Positions 42,857-54,868 of a stretch of 64,000 bases of DNA are shown here, in pieces. The DNA lies in assembly GCA_947493195.1 (NCBI GenBank), contig CANLQG010000001.1:682001-746000 (forward strand). The letters are read 5' to 3'. Source of the stretch: an uncultured Sphingomonadaceae bacterium (GTDB lineage Bacteria > Pseudomonadota > Alphaproteobacteria > Sphingomonadales > Sphingomonadaceae). Below the pieces are notes generated by a model. That model was not told where the DNA came from. It was given only the letters and a program-made list of their open reading frames with translations, and did no database searches. The position numbers and the translations under genes are program-made. The stretch's first letter is position 1. Each line of letters opens with the position of its first letter.

Positions 42857-43870
42857 TCACAGCCATTTCCACTTCCAGAACAATGCCAGTTGCACCAGCA
42901 GGATGGTGCAGCACAGACCGACCACGAGCCAGAAAGCATTGCCGTCATCCACCCCCGGCATCCCGCCGACATTGATGCCCAGCAGTCCGGTGATGAAGCC
43001 GAGCGGAAGGAAGATGCCCGCCACGATGGTGAGGAGGTAGGTCGCCTGCTCGTTGCGCGCAATGGAGCGGCTGCGAACATCGTCCATCAGCACCACGGCG
43101 CTTTCCTTGCTGATGTCGAGATCGTCCAGATAGCGTCGCAGCCGGTCGATGGACTCGGCAATCTCGCGCCGGTCGTGATCCTCGAACCACGGCGGCGCGT
43201 ATCGCGAGATCGCCTCCAGCGCCTCGTGCATGGGTCCCATGTGGCGTTTCAGGCCCAGGCAGTTGCGGCGGATCACGGCGATCTTCTCCAGCATCTCTTC
43301 TGCCTCGCCGTCCTGCTCCTGCTCCTCCAGCGCATCGATGTGCTCGTTCATGTCGACGATGGAGCGGTTCATGCGGTTGATCATCGCCTCGGTAAGTTCG
43401 GTGATGAGCGCGCCTGCATCGGTGGGTCCGGCCTCCCGCCGGTCGATCATGGCCAGCACCCGGCGCGGGGTTTGCAGCGGCAGGCGGCGCAGGGTGATGA
43501 GGCGGCTGCCGTCGCACCACAGCTGCATGGAAAGCATGTCTTCGGGTTCGGCCCCGGGATTGAAGTTGATCCCGCGCAGCGTGGCGACCAGCGTGTCACC
43601 CTCGCGAAAGGCGCGCGGACGGGTGCGGTCGCTCACCAGCAATTCGCGCGTGGGTTCGGGAATGTCGAGCGCTTTCAGCCATTCCATCACACCCGGCCGG
43701 TTGCGGCACAGGTGAACCCACAGCACCTCTCCCGGGCCGGACGGCGTCCAGTGCCGCGCCTCTTCCCACTCCAGTGGCTTGCCCGCGCCCACCCCGTCCA
43801 GCACGCGGGCGAACAGCAGGGGGTGATCTTCGGGGCAATCGGGTGCCGGTTTTTCTTCGATTTCGTCCAT
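42857..43870 (-). CDS. zntB: ZntB-type CorA-family metal transporter
   Basis: 337 residues: a large soluble N-terminal domain with a long helix ([23 protein letters not shown]), and two C-terminal membrane segments ([23 protein letters not shown] and [20 protein letters not shown]) joined by the GIN signature loop [12 protein letters not shown]. The G-I-N instead of G-M-N favours the ZntB branch. It moves Zn2+ or another divalent ion across the inner membrane. Divergent from ispG. Confidence 0.82.
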   Translation of the reverse strand: MDEIEEKPAPDCPEDHPLLFARVLDGVGAGKPLEWEEARHWTPSGPGEVLWVHLCRNRPGVMEWLKALDIPEPTRELLVSDRTRPRAFREGDTLVATLRGINFNPGAEPEDMLSMQLWCDGSRLITLRRLPLQTPRRVLAMIDRREAGPTDAGALITELTEAMINRMNRSIVDMNEHIDALEEQEQDGEAEEMLEKIAVIRRNCLGLKRHMGPMHEALEAISRYAPPWFEDHDRREIAESIDRLRRYLDDLDISKESAVVLMDDVRSRSIARNEQATYLLTIVAGIFLPLGFITGLLGINVGGMPGVDDGNAFWLVVGLCCTILLVQLALFWKWKWL

Positions 43871-43942
43871 CGGCCGTTGTCATGCCGCAAATGGCTGCGC
43901 CTGTCATTGCCCCTTCATGCAAGGCGGCCTATATCCGTGACC

Positions 43943-45097
43943 ATGTCCGCAGACGCCATTTCCAAGGTTCGCCCCTGGCGCATGATAGAGCGCCGTCAGT
44001 CCCGCCAGATCATGGTGGGCGACGTGCCAGTCGGCGGCGACGCGCCCATCACCGTGCAGACGATGACGAACACGCCGACGGAGGACGTTGGCGCAACCAT
44101 CGACCAGATTCGTCGCTGCGAAGAGGCGGGCGCTGACATCATCCGCGTTTCCTGCCCCACGGCGGAATCGACCGCGAACTTCGACCAGATCACGAAGGCA
44201 GCGAACGTACCGATCGTGGCCGACATCCATTTCCACTACAAGCGCGCGCTGGAAGCGGCCGACAAGGGCGCGGCCTGCCTGCGCATCAATCCCGGCAACA
44301 TCGGTTCGTCGGAGCGGGTGGCGGAGGTTGTCCGCGCCGCAAAAGCCAACGGGTGCGCGATCCGCATCGGCGTGAATGCGGGCTCTTTGGAAAAAGACCT
44401 GCTGGAAAAATACGGCGAGCCCTGCCCCGAGGCGCTGATCGAAAGCGCGCTCGATCATATCAAGCTGCTGCAGGATCACGATTTCCACGAATACAAGGTC
44501 GCGGTGAAAGCCAGCGACGTGTTCCTGGCAGTCGCCGCCTACCATGGCCTTGCCGAAGCAGTGGATTGCCCGCTGCACCTGGGCATTACCGAGGCGGGCG
44601 GCCTGATCGGCGGCACGGTGAAATCCAGCATCGGAATCGGCAGCCTGCTATGGGCGGGCATCGGCGATACCATCCGAGTATCGCTTTCGGCGGAGCCGGA
44701 GCAGGAAGTGCGCGTGGGCTTCGAGATGCTGAAGGCGCTGGGCCTGCGCACGCGCGGCGTTCGCGTCGTTTCGTGCCCCTCATGCTCGCGCCAGGGTTTC
44801 GACGTGATCCGCACGGTGGAAGCGCTGGAAGCGCGGCTGGAGCATATCAAGACGCCGATGAGCCTCTCGGTCCTCGGCTGCGTGGTGAACGGCCCCGGCG
44901 AAGCGCGCGAGACCGATATCGGCATCACCGGCGGCGGCGCGGGCAAGCACATGGTCTACCTTTCCGGCGTGACCGACCACCACGTGCAGAGCGACGACAT
45001 GCTGGATCACATCGTGAAGCTGGTGGAAGAAAAGGCCGCACAGATCGAAGCAGGGACGGCGACAGCCTTCGATCCCCATGCAGAGGCCGCCGAATGA
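43943..45097 (+). CDS. ispG: (E)-4-hydroxy-3-methylbut-2-enyl-diphosphate synthase
   Basis: 384 residues of the MEP-pathway enzyme that reduces the cyclic diphosphate to HMBPP. The TIM-barrel part opens with [12 protein letters not shown] and has RVSCPTAE and [11 protein letters not shown]. The C-terminal 4Fe-4S domain has C278 and C281 (CPSCSRQ) and C313 ([21 protein letters not shown]). Divergent from zntB, with 72 bases between, and its end overlaps the next gene start by ATGA. Confidence 0.93.
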   Translation: MSADAISKVRPWRMIERRQSRQIMVGDVPVGGDAPITVQTMTNTPTEDVGATIDQIRRCEEAGADIIRVSCPTAESTANFDQITKAANVPIVADIHFHYKRALEAADKGAACLRINPGNIGSSERVAEVVRAAKANGCAIRIGVNAGSLEKDLLEKYGEPCPEALIESALDHIKLLQDHDFHEYKVAVKASDVFLAVAAYHGLAEAVDCPLHLGITEAGGLIGGTVKSSIGIGSLLWAGIGDTIRVSLSAEPEQEVRVGFEMLKALGLRTRGVRVVSCPSCSRQGFDVIRTVEALEARLEHIKTPMSLSVLGCVVNGPGEARETDIGITGGGAGKHMVYLSGVTDHHVQSDDMLDHIVKLVEEKAAQIEAGTATAFDPHAEAAE

Positions 45098-45612
45098 TCC
45101 GCACACGCGGGCTGGCAACCTTGGCCGCGCTGGGATTGCTGGGCGCTTGCGCATCGACCGGGACGCACGAAAGCGCCGGTCCGGCGGCCATCACCCATCC
45201 GGAAGGCGCGGTGTTCGATCCTTCCCTTGATGCCCATGCAGCCGTGGATGCCGCGCTGGCCAGCGCGCAAACCTATGGCAGCCGGGTGCTGCTGGTGATG
45301 GGCGCGAACTGGTGCCACGACAGCCGTGCACTGACGAGTTACCTGATGGAGCCCGAACTCGCCGACCTGCTCGAAGCCAGCTACGAAGTCGTCTATATCG
45401 ACGTCGGCCTGCCGCAGACCGGCGATGGCTTCAATCTCGACGTTGCCGAACGCTTTGGCATCGCATCCGAAGGCACGCCCAACGTGCTGGTGCTGGATGC
45501 CGACGGGGAATTGCTCAACTCGCAGGAGGACGCGACAAGCTGGCGCAATTCCGCCAGTCGCACCTCGGCAGACGTTCTTGCCACGCTCCAAGGCTGGGCC
45601 GACGCTGGCTGA
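45094..45612 (+). CDS. Thioredoxin-like lipoprotein
   Basis: 172 residues with signal and lipobox LLGAC. The fold is thioredoxin-like: [21 protein letters not shown] holds the active site as C-x2-S (WCHDS), then [12 protein letters not shown] and [15 protein letters not shown] lone Cys suggests a monothiol reductase or a non-redox chaperone at the inner or outer membrane. It shares an ATGA overlap with ispG; a link to iron-sulfur maturation of IspG is not shown. Confidence 0.75.
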   Translation: MIRTRGLATLAALGLLGACASTGTHESAGPAAITHPEGAVFDPSLDAHAAVDAALASAQTYGSRVLLVMGANWCHDSRALTSYLMEPELADLLEASYEVVYIDVGLPQTGDGFNLDVAERFGIASEGTPNVLVLDADGELLNSQEDATSWRNSASRTSADVLATLQGWADAG

Positions 45613-45616
45613 GCCA

Positions 45617-46540
45617 TTGCTGCACGTCGTCCACCACGCCGACTACATGGCTCCGCGCCCGGAACGCGGCACCTTCAAGTTCGACAAGTACTTTCTCGTG
45701 ATGGAGGAACTTCGCGCCAGCAAGGCGCCCATTACCGAACACGCGCCCGATCCCATGCCGCGCGAGTGGCTGGAGGCGGTGCATTGCCCCGACTACGTGG
45801 AGCAGGTGTTCACCAGCACGGTGCCGCGCGAGAAGGAGCGGCGGATCGGCTTTCCCGTCACCCCGCACATCGCCAGCCGCGTGCGCCACACCAACGGCGG
45901 CACCTGGCTCGCCGCGCAGCTGGCGATGGACCATGGCTATGCCGCCAACAGCGCGGCAGGCAGCCATCATGCGCTGCACGATACGGGCGCTGGTTACTGC
46001 GTGTTCAACGACCTGGCTGTCGCCAGCAACCGCTTGATTGCCGAGGGCGATGCCACCCGCGTGCTGATCGTCGATCTCGACGTGCACCAGGGCGACGGCA
46101 CGGCCAGCCTCACAGCGTTGCGCGATGACGTGTTCACCCTGTCGATCCACGCCGAGAAGAACTTTCCGGCGCGCAAGGCCCGCTCCGACCGCGATGTCGG
46201 CCTGCCCGATGGGCTGGACGATGATGGCTACATGGAAGTGCTGGACCGCGAACTGCCGCCCCTGATGGACAGGTTCGCGCCCGACATCGTGCTCTATCAG
46301 GCGGGCGTGGACCCGCATGGCGAGGACAAGCTGGGGCGCCTTGCATTGACCGACGAAGGCCTTGAAAGGCGCGACCGGTTCGTGATTGCGCAGGCCCGCA
46401 GGCGCGGCCTGCCCGTCGCCAGTGCCCTTGGCGGCGGATACGGGGCGGATCAGCGCGCCGTCGCCCGCAGGCACGCCGCATCAATGCTGGCGATGGCAGA
46501 CGAGAACCGCCTTTACTCCGTGGCAAGACCTGGCAGCTAG
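45617..46540 (+). CDS. Histone deacetylase-family amidohydrolase
   Basis: 307 residues, TTG start four bases after the previous stop. The deacetylase motifs are in order: [17 protein letters not shown] (H117-H118 active-site pair), [12 protein letters not shown] (D155 and H157 as zinc ligands) and [11 protein letters not shown] (third Asp ligand), then SALGGGYG. Bacterial members (AcuC-like, AphA/polyamine deacetylases) remove acetyl groups from lysine or polyamines. The substrate is unknown. It keeps the complete zinc site. Confidence 0.87.
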   Translation: MLHVVHHADYMAPRPERGTFKFDKYFLVMEELRASKAPITEHAPDPMPREWLEAVHCPDYVEQVFTSTVPREKERRIGFPVTPHIASRVRHTNGGTWLAAQLAMDHGYAANSAAGSHHALHDTGAGYCVFNDLAVASNRLIAEGDATRVLIVDLDVHQGDGTASLTALRDDVFTLSIHAEKNFPARKARSDRDVGLPDGLDDDGYMEVLDRELPPLMDRFAPDIVLYQAGVDPHGEDKLGRLALTDEGLERRDRFVIAQARRRGLPVASALGGGYGADQRAVARRHAASMLAMADENRLYSVARPGS

Positions 46541-46552
46541 AATGGCGCGCAT

Positions 46553-47086
46553 ATGGACATGCGCCTGCCCCTTGCCTGCGTGATGATAGTCGGCCTCGCC
46601 GTCGGTTTTGCCATGCCGGTGATGGAGGCGGACAAGGACTTGGGAAGCGCGGCAGAGCAGGCGAGCGAGAGCGCGATCACGCTTGGCGCGACCCAACAGA
46701 TCGGGCAGCAGGGCTGGGCGCAAGAGGTCATGCTCGAACGCGAACCCGACGGCCACTTCTATGCCGATGTCTTCGTGGAAGGCGTGCCTTCGAGGATGCT
46801 TGTGGATACCGGCGCCAGCGTGGTGGCGCTGACAGGCGAGGATGCTCTCGCCATGGGCCTTTACTGGGACGACAACGATGTCTCTGCCGTGGCGCAGGGG
46901 GCGAGCGGCGCAGTCTACGGCGTGAACACCGTGGTGCCGCGCATGCGCCTCGGCGATTTCGAGGCGAGCGACGTGCGCGCCGTCATCATTCCCGAAGGGC
47001 TTGGCATTTCGCTGCTGGGCCAGTCGTTCCTCGAGACCATCGACAATGTGCGCATCGCCGATGATCGAATGGTGCTGGAGAACTAG
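46553..47086 (+). CDS. Retropepsin-like aspartic protease (clan AA)
   Basis: 177 residues. A hydrophobic N-terminal segment (LPLACVMIVGLAVGFAMPV) anchors the protein or is cleaved. The catalytic motif is MLVDTGASVVAL at about 83-94, and GISLLGQSFLETI is the last strand of the single lobe. TIGR02281-type proteins work as dimers in the periplasm. Directly downstream of the deacetylase gene and three bases before the glycosyltransferase-like gene. Confidence 0.82.
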   Translation: MDMRLPLACVMIVGLAVGFAMPVMEADKDLGSAAEQASESAITLGATQQIGQQGWAQEVMLEREPDGHFYADVFVEGVPSRMLVDTGASVVALTGEDALAMGLYWDDNDVSAVAQGASGAVYGVNTVVPRMRLGDFEASDVRAVIIPEGLGISLLGQSFLETIDNVRIADDRMVLEN

Positions 47087-47089
47087 CTG

Positions 47090-48019
47090 ATGAACATGGG
47101 CAGCCTGCTCCCGCACCGCTGGCGCTCCAAGCTGGAAGCCACCCGCCATGCGGAGGCCATCAGGGGCGTGCTGGATACAGCGCCGATTGTGCCGAGGCAG
47201 GATGGCGTGGTCCTGTTCTCCATGATCGGTACCGCCGTGCTGCTGCCCTACCTGGTGGCGGTGAAATCGCTGTGGCACCACCTTGGCCGGGGGCGCGTGG
47301 CGATCCTCGACGACGGCACGCTGACGGCGCAGGACCGCGCGATCCTGGCGCACCACTGCGGTGATCCGCAGATCATGCGACTGGCGGACGTAAGGCTGAA
47401 CGAATTTCCCGCAGGTGGTACCTGGGAACGGCTGCTGACCATCCTCGACAACCGGGCGGGCGAATACTGGATCCAACTCGACAGCGACACGGTGACCATC
47501 GGCCCGGTTCCGGAAATTGCCGATGCCATCAGCCGCAATCGCAGTTTCCTGTTCCTGGGCGGCAGCGATGCCGAGGTAGGTCCGCTGCCGCTGGATGAAT
47601 TTCGGCGGCGCTTCTATCCCGCAGGCCCGGCGGAGGGGCACGTGCAGGCGCGCATCGAAAGCCGACTCGATACCATCGCTCCGGGTCGCGGATGGAAATA
47701 TGTGCGCGGATGCTCGGGCTTTGCGGGGTTCGCCGCCACCGGCAATGCGCGGCCCTTGGCTTCTGCCTTCCTGACCGAGATGAAGCGCATGATCGGCGAG
47801 GAGGACGTGACCATCTGGGGCACCGAGCAGGTCACCAGCAACTTCCACCTCTCCAACGAGACGGCACCGGTAGTCCTGCCCTACGCGCGGTACATGAATT
47901 ACTGGAACGAGGCGTGGGGCGACGACACCCGCTTCATCCATTTCGTCGGCACCCACCGGCACGACAACGGCGCCTATATCGCCGCCAGCTGCGAAGCGAT
48001 CGAGCGGCTGAAGGGCTAG
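47090..48019 (+). CDS. Glycosyltransferase-like hypothetical protein, 309 aa
   Basis: Alternating strand-helix protein with a DxD-like metal site in YWIQLDSDTVTIG and the nucleotide-sugar-like LSNETAPVVL and YIAASCEAIERL at the C-terminus. It resembles family 8 or 32 type glycosyltransferases, but the match is loose. No membrane segment is obvious. It follows the protease with three bases of spacing. The substrate cannot be proposed from sequence. Confidence 0.55.
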   Translation: MNMGSLLPHRWRSKLEATRHAEAIRGVLDTAPIVPRQDGVVLFSMIGTAVLLPYLVAVKSLWHHLGRGRVAILDDGTLTAQDRAILAHHCGDPQIMRLADVRLNEFPAGGTWERLLTILDNRAGEYWIQLDSDTVTIGPVPEIADAISRNRSFLFLGGSDAEVGPLPLDEFRRRFYPAGPAEGHVQARIESRLDTIAPGRGWKYVRGCSGFAGFAATGNARPLASAFLTEMKRMIGEEDVTIWGTEQVTSNFHLSNETAPVVLPYARYMNYWNEAWGDDTRFIHFVGTHRHDNGAYIAASCEAIERLKG

Positions 48020-48072
48020 GCATCAGCCTTGCATATGGACAAGGTTCATCATTGCTGCGTTATAGCGGTCCC

Positions 48073-48816
48073 ATGAACCGCCGCGATCTCCTGACCACAT
48101 CGCTTGCCGCCGGTGCCGCTTTGGCAGCCTCCCCTGCCCGCGTTTTCGCGCAGGCCGCTCCAGATCCGCGCACCCGCCGTCTGCTGGACATTGCCAGCAA
48201 CCAGGTCGCACGCGCCGGGGCGCACCTGTGGCGGCGCGACGTGGTGGGCATTGCCGATTTCGGGCTGCATTCAAGCTGGCCGCGCTTTCACTTCGTGAAT
48301 CTGGAAAACGGCACGGCAGACAGCGTGCTGGTCAGTCACGGCAGCGGCTCCGACCCCGAGCACGATGGCTGGCTGAACGGTTACTCCAACCTGCACAACA
48401 GCTGGGCGACCAGCCGCGGGGCCTACATCACCTGGGAATGGTACGAGGGGCGCTACGGCACCTCCGTGCGCCTGGGCGGGCTGGACGAGACGAATTCCAA
48501 CGCCTTCCCCCGTGCCATCGTGATGCACGCCGCAGACTACGCTGCGCCGGACCATGTCGATCGCTGGGGGCGGCTGGGCCGCTCCAACGGTTGCTTTGCC
48601 TTCGGACCGGACGTTTTCCCACAGGCCCTGACCCGCCTGATGGGCGGGCGGCTGCTGTTTGCCGACAGTCTTGGAATCGGACCCGACGGCGGAACCATAA
48701 GGGCGCCAACGCAGGAAACGCCCGACTTCGCCGCCATCGCTGCCGAGAACGACGCCCGCGATGCATTGCATGCTCCACCACAGGACGAACCGGGCGAACG
48801 GCCCGCCGCCGACTGA
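48073..48816 (+). CDS. Murein L,D-transpeptidase catalytic-domain family protein
   Basis: 247 residues. A Tat-like or Sec leader (NRRDLLTTSLAAGAALAASPARVFAQ) is followed by the catalytic domain: VMHAADYAAP with the His of the triad, and GRLGRSNGCFAFGP with nucleophile C174. The SNGC variant and the GLHSSWPRFHFV motif belong to the short YkuD_2-like class. It may crosslink or trim peptidoglycan in the periplasm. Convergent with the second transpeptidase gene. Confidence 0.8.
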   Translation: MNRRDLLTTSLAAGAALAASPARVFAQAAPDPRTRRLLDIASNQVARAGAHLWRRDVVGIADFGLHSSWPRFHFVNLENGTADSVLVSHGSGSDPEHDGWLNGYSNLHNSWATSRGAYITWEWYEGRYGTSVRLGGLDETNSNAFPRAIVMHAADYAAPDHVDRWGRLGRSNGCFAFGPDVFPQALTRLMGGRLLFADSLGIGPDGGTIRAPTQETPDFAAIAAENDARDALHAPPQDEPGERPAAD

Positions 48817-48822
48817 CGCGGA

Positions 48823-50178
48823 TCAGATGATCGAGTTGAGGTCGTCGACGACCTCTATCACTTCCTCGTCCGTCTCACGCGCGCGGTTGCCCTTGCGCGG
48901 CGCATCGAGCGCAGCCAGTACCGGCGCGTCGCGGTTGTAGATGTCATTGAACTTGCGCAGGTTTCCATCCACATCCACGCCGTAGGTGAAGTAGGTGATA
49001 TAGACCGGCATCGTCCGCTCTACCGGCACGCGGGTGTAGTCGCCGCTGCGGGAAATCGCCACGGCCTCGTCCCGCGTCGCACCGCCGCCAAGGATCGCCA
49101 CTGTCATCGCCAGTTCCAGCGCGCGCTCCACGCGAATGCAGCCATGGCTGCGCGCGCGATTGTCGCTGCTAAACAGATTGCGCGCCGGGGTGTCGTGCAG
49201 GAAGATCGCGTGCGGGTTGGGCATGTCTAGCTTCATCATGCCGAGCGAATTGCCCGGGCCCGGCTGCTGCACCACCGTCACGAAGCCGTTGGCACCGCGC
49301 GTGGCGCGGTAGCCGTTGTTGCGCGCCCAGGTGGGGTTGTTGAGCACCCGGTTACCCAGTCCCTCGCCCACCACGATGCTCTGCGGCACGGTCCAGGTGG
49401 GGTTGAACACCACGCCTTCCACGGTCTCCATCAACTGCGGCGTGGCCGTGCGGCCCGGCGCGCCGACGATGGTGCGATAGGTGCGGATGATCTGTCCGTT
49501 CACCATCAGGCGAAGCTGGTATTCGGGCACGTTGGTAAGCAGGTACTGCCCGCCAAGGTCGCGCGGCAGCCAGCGCCAGCGATCCATGTTGGCAAGGATC
49601 AGGCGACGCTCCTGCGTGTCACCGTCGTCCGCTGCGGCGAGAGCCTCGCGCAGCGCCGCGTAATCCTCGTGCGTGGGCGCGAGCGAAGCGATCACGCCTG
49701 CCAAATCGCCGCTTTCCAGCGCGTCTGACATCAGCTTGCCCGTGGGGAGCAGGTCGGCATCGGGATCGACCACGAACCACTGGCGCCGCGATTCCATCGG
49801 CGTGCGCCCGTCGCGCAGGTCCTCCACCAGCCAGGTGAAGACACCGCTGGCGCGCGCATCCAGCGCGGGGCTTTCTCCGCGCTCGATCTCTGCGCGAAGC
49901 AGGTCGGGGCGATAGTCCGCCGGATCGAGGCCTTCGGTACCGATCGCTTCCACCACGGCAGCCAGTGCCATTGCGTTGTCAATGCTCCAGCGCTGCACGC
50001 GCGCAAGGCGCGGATCCTGCTGCACGACCTCGCGGTTCTCCGCGCCAGGCGTGGAGGTAACCGGTGCGGCATCGTCCTGCTGCAGCGGATCCTGCGCGAA
50101 CAGGGTCTGCGCCGCTGCCGGCGAGGTCGCCAGCATCGTCGCCAGACCAAGACTGCCAAGTTGCGCCAGCCGCATTCG
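48823..50178 (-). CDS. YcbB/LdtD-type L,D-transpeptidase
   Basis: 451 residues. Signal peptide RLAQLGSLGLATMLATSPAAAQ. A scaffold domain (SPALDARASGVFTWLVEDLRDGR) leads into the YkuD catalytic domain with YRTIVGAPGRTATPQLMETVEGVVFNP and HDTPARNLF, ending in ARSHGCIRVE with nucleophile C347. Such enzymes make 3-3 crosslinks or attach proteins to peptidoglycan. ATG 50178 has AAAGG upstream; ATG 50199 is possible. It sits tail to tail with the first transpeptidase. Confidence 0.88.
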   Translation of the reverse strand, partial: RMRLAQLGSLGLATMLATSPAAAQTLFAQDPLQQDDAAPVTSTPGAENREVVQQDPRLARVQRWSIDNAMALAAVVEAIGTEGLDPADYRPDLLRAEIERGESPALDARASGVFTWLVEDLRDGRTPMESRRQWFVVDPDADLLPTGKLMSDALESGDLAGVIASLAPTHEDYAALREALAAADDGDTQERRLILANMDRWRWLPRDLGGQYLLTNVPEYQLRLMVNGQIIRTYRTIVGAPGRTATPQLMETVEGVVFNPTWTVPQSIVVGEGLGNRVLNNPTWARNNGYRATRGANGFVTVVQQPGPGNSLGMMKLDMPNPHAIFLHDTPARNLFSSDNRARSHGCIRVERALELAMTVAILGGGATRDEAVAISRSGDYTRVPVERTMPVYITYFTYGVDVDGNLRKFNDIYNRDAPVLAALDAPRKGNRARETDEEVIEVVDDLNSII

Positions 50179-50321
50179 AATCGCACCTTTGTTTACCATG
50201 TTATCCCTGTAATTCTGCCGTTTGGCTGCCCTTCGATCAAGCAATCGCGGTTAGCAAGGCCTGAACGAGTGCGCGGCAATCACGGGGTGACGCGGCACGT
50301 CGCCGATTCTAGAGGCTATGC

Positions 50322-51221
50322 ATGACCCCTTCTCGCCACCACCTGCTGCCGTTTCTTGCAGCCCTTGTCGGCGTCGGGTTCCTCGCCCTGATGGACGCGC
50401 AGATGAAAAGCGCATCGCTGGTGATCGGGGTCTATACCGCTTCGCTGCTGCGCTCTTCCCTCGCCGCCCTTTTCATCGCGCCCGTCTGGGTGGTGCGCAA
50501 GACCGCGTGGCCCGCCCGCCCGGTGATGCGGCTGCATGTCGAGCGCGGGGTGATTTCCGCCTTCATGGGCCTCACCTTCTTCTACGCGCTCACCAAGCTG
50601 CCACTGGCAGAAGCGATAGCCATCAGTTTCGTCGCACCGCTGCTGGCTCTCTACTTCGCGCACCTTTTCCTGGGAGAGCAGATCAGTCGCGGCGCGATCG
50701 GCGCATCGCTGCTGGGCCTGGCCGGGACCCTGGTCATCGTGGGCGGAAGGCTGGGCCGCACGCAGGTGGAGGACGAGGTTCTGCTCGGCATCGCCTCGCT
50801 GCTGGTGTCGGCCACGCTCTATGCCTACAACTTCGTCGTCATCCGCAGGCAGTCACAGGTGGCAGGCCCGGTAGAGGTGGCGACCTTCCATTCGGGCATC
50901 AGCGCCCTTGTGCAACTGCTGGCGGCACCGTTCCTCTTCGTACTGCCGCACGGCGAAGTCATGCTGACCATAGCCGGCGCTGCTGCCCTCACCGTGGGCG
51001 GTTCGATGGCGATCGCCTGGGCCTATGCCGGGGCAGAAGCACAGGTGCTGGTGCCGGTGGAATATACAGGTTTCGGCTGGGCGGCCCTGTTCGGCTGGCT
51101 GTTCTTCCGCGAGGCCGTGACCCTTCCCACGATCGCGGGCGTCGCGCTGATCCTGCTGGCCTGCTGGATCGCCGCGCCAAGAGCCAGGCGAACAGCCAGC
51201 ACGGAAGCCGCCAACCTCTAG
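50322..51221 (+). CDS. EamA/DMT-superfamily transporter
   Basis: 299 residues with ten predicted membrane segments in two EamA repeats ([61 protein letters not shown]; then [20 protein letters not shown]). A drug/metabolite exporter-like inner membrane protein; the substrate is unknown. Free-standing gene. Confidence 0.85.
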   Translation: MTPSRHHLLPFLAALVGVGFLALMDAQMKSASLVIGVYTASLLRSSLAALFIAPVWVVRKTAWPARPVMRLHVERGVISAFMGLTFFYALTKLPLAEAIAISFVAPLLALYFAHLFLGEQISRGAIGASLLGLAGTLVIVGGRLGRTQVEDEVLLGIASLLVSATLYAYNFVVIRRQSQVAGPVEVATFHSGISALVQLLAAPFLFVLPHGEVMLTIAGAAALTVGGSMAIAWAYAGAEAQVLVPVEYTGFGWAALFGWLFFREAVTLPTIAGVALILLACWIAAPRARRTASTEAANL

Positions 51222-51243
51222 ATCGCTATGGCGGAAACGGGAA

Positions 51244-51420
51244 TCAGTCCGATGGTGCGTCCGCCGTCACGATCTCCTGCTCGGGCTCGTCATCGGACCA
51301 GCCGGCGCTCTGCCAGATCAGGCCGGCCGCTGCACCGATGAAGGCCGCCAGCACCAGCGCCACCAGCATGATGAAGACACCCAGCGGAGTCCTGCGTTTT
51401 CCTGGACTTCCAACAGGCAT
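51244..51420 (-). CDS. Small single-pass membrane protein, 58 aa
   Basis: Runs [16 protein letters not shown], then a membrane segment [20 protein letters not shown], then an acidic tail [28 protein letters not shown]-type site precedes the ATG. The N-in/C-out topology and short size resemble small regulatory or chaperone membrane proteins. It is divergent from acnA. No family recognised, but frame, ribosome site and composition all look natural. Confidence 0.6.
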   Translation of the reverse strand: MPVGSPGKRRTPLGVFIMLVALVLAAFIGAAAGLIWQSAGWSDDEPEQEIVTADAPSD

Positions 51421-51585
51421 AGACCTTCACCTTCCCTTCGTATCTTCACGGAACGAACCGCTGCGATGCCGCGTTGCATCATAGCCCTCTTGACCAATTG
51501 CGTTCAAACGCGCAGGTCGCCCCCGAACAGGCCCTTCCTCGCAAGTATGGGGCCGATCCGCAACACTACAGAGGACCAATCGCCC

Positions 51586-54260
<2,675 letters not shown>

Positions 54261-54261
<1 letters not shown>

Positions 54262-54689
54262 TGCGGCACGCCGCGCTGGTAGTGATTTTGGCAACCGGGG
54301 CAGGCCTTGCGGCATGTGCCCCGGTTCCGACCACCTCGAGCGCGGCTGCCTCTTCGTTCGCAGCGGTAGAGACCCTGCCCGCTGGCGAACTCGCGGCCCT
54401 CATGGCCGCTGGCGACGTGGTCGTCATCGACGTCCGCACGCCTGCCGAATTTGCCGAGAGCCGACTGCCCGGCGCCCTGAACGCGCCGCTCGGCACGTTC
54501 GACCCGGCCACCATTCCCATTGAGGCCGAACGCGAGACGATCCTCTACTGCAGCAGCAGCCGCCGCTCCGGCATCGCGGCCACGGCACTGTCCGAATATC
54601 TTGGTACGACCGTCCGCCACCTGGAGGGCGGTATCCAGGCGTGGAACGAGGCCGGACTGGAAACGATAGCCGACGCCCCGGTCGAGTAA
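54261..54689 (+). CDS. Rhodanese-like lipoprotein
   Basis: 142 residues. Lipobox LAAC after the signal (RHAALVVILATGAGLAAC). The rhodanese domain starts with VVVIDVRTPAEFAESRLPGALNAP, and the active-site loop is ILYCSSSRRSG with the catalytic cysteine. It would transfer sulfur or act as a phosphatase-like binder at the envelope. It is coupled to acnA by a one-base overlap, an uncommon pairing. Confidence 0.82.
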
Positions 54690-54810
54690 CCGCGAACACC
54701 TTGGGGGCGGTGGGCCTCCCACACCTGCCTCGTGAGTTACCTGCCTCGTGAGTTCTGGAATGTCAGTGACGACGGGCGGGCGCAGGGTCTGAACTGCGCT
54801 GAACCGCAAA

Positions 54811-54844
54811 AGAAAAGGCGGCCTCGCCCCCCGAAACCGCCTTT
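54811..54844 (-). terminator. Rho-independent terminator of the PEP-CTERM gene
   Basis: On the minus strand AAAGGCGG and CCGCCTTT form an 8-base stem followed by TTTTCTTTT. It lies just after the stop of the low-complexity protein gene. Confidence 0.7.
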
Positions 54845-54868
54845 CCCCTCTGTTAGCTGCGCGCGGAA

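Noticed and set aside
41089..42975. A 628-codon open frame opposite the KefC-type gene
   Set aside because: Shadow of the membrane protein gene; rich in His, Gln and Arg with no recognisable domain.
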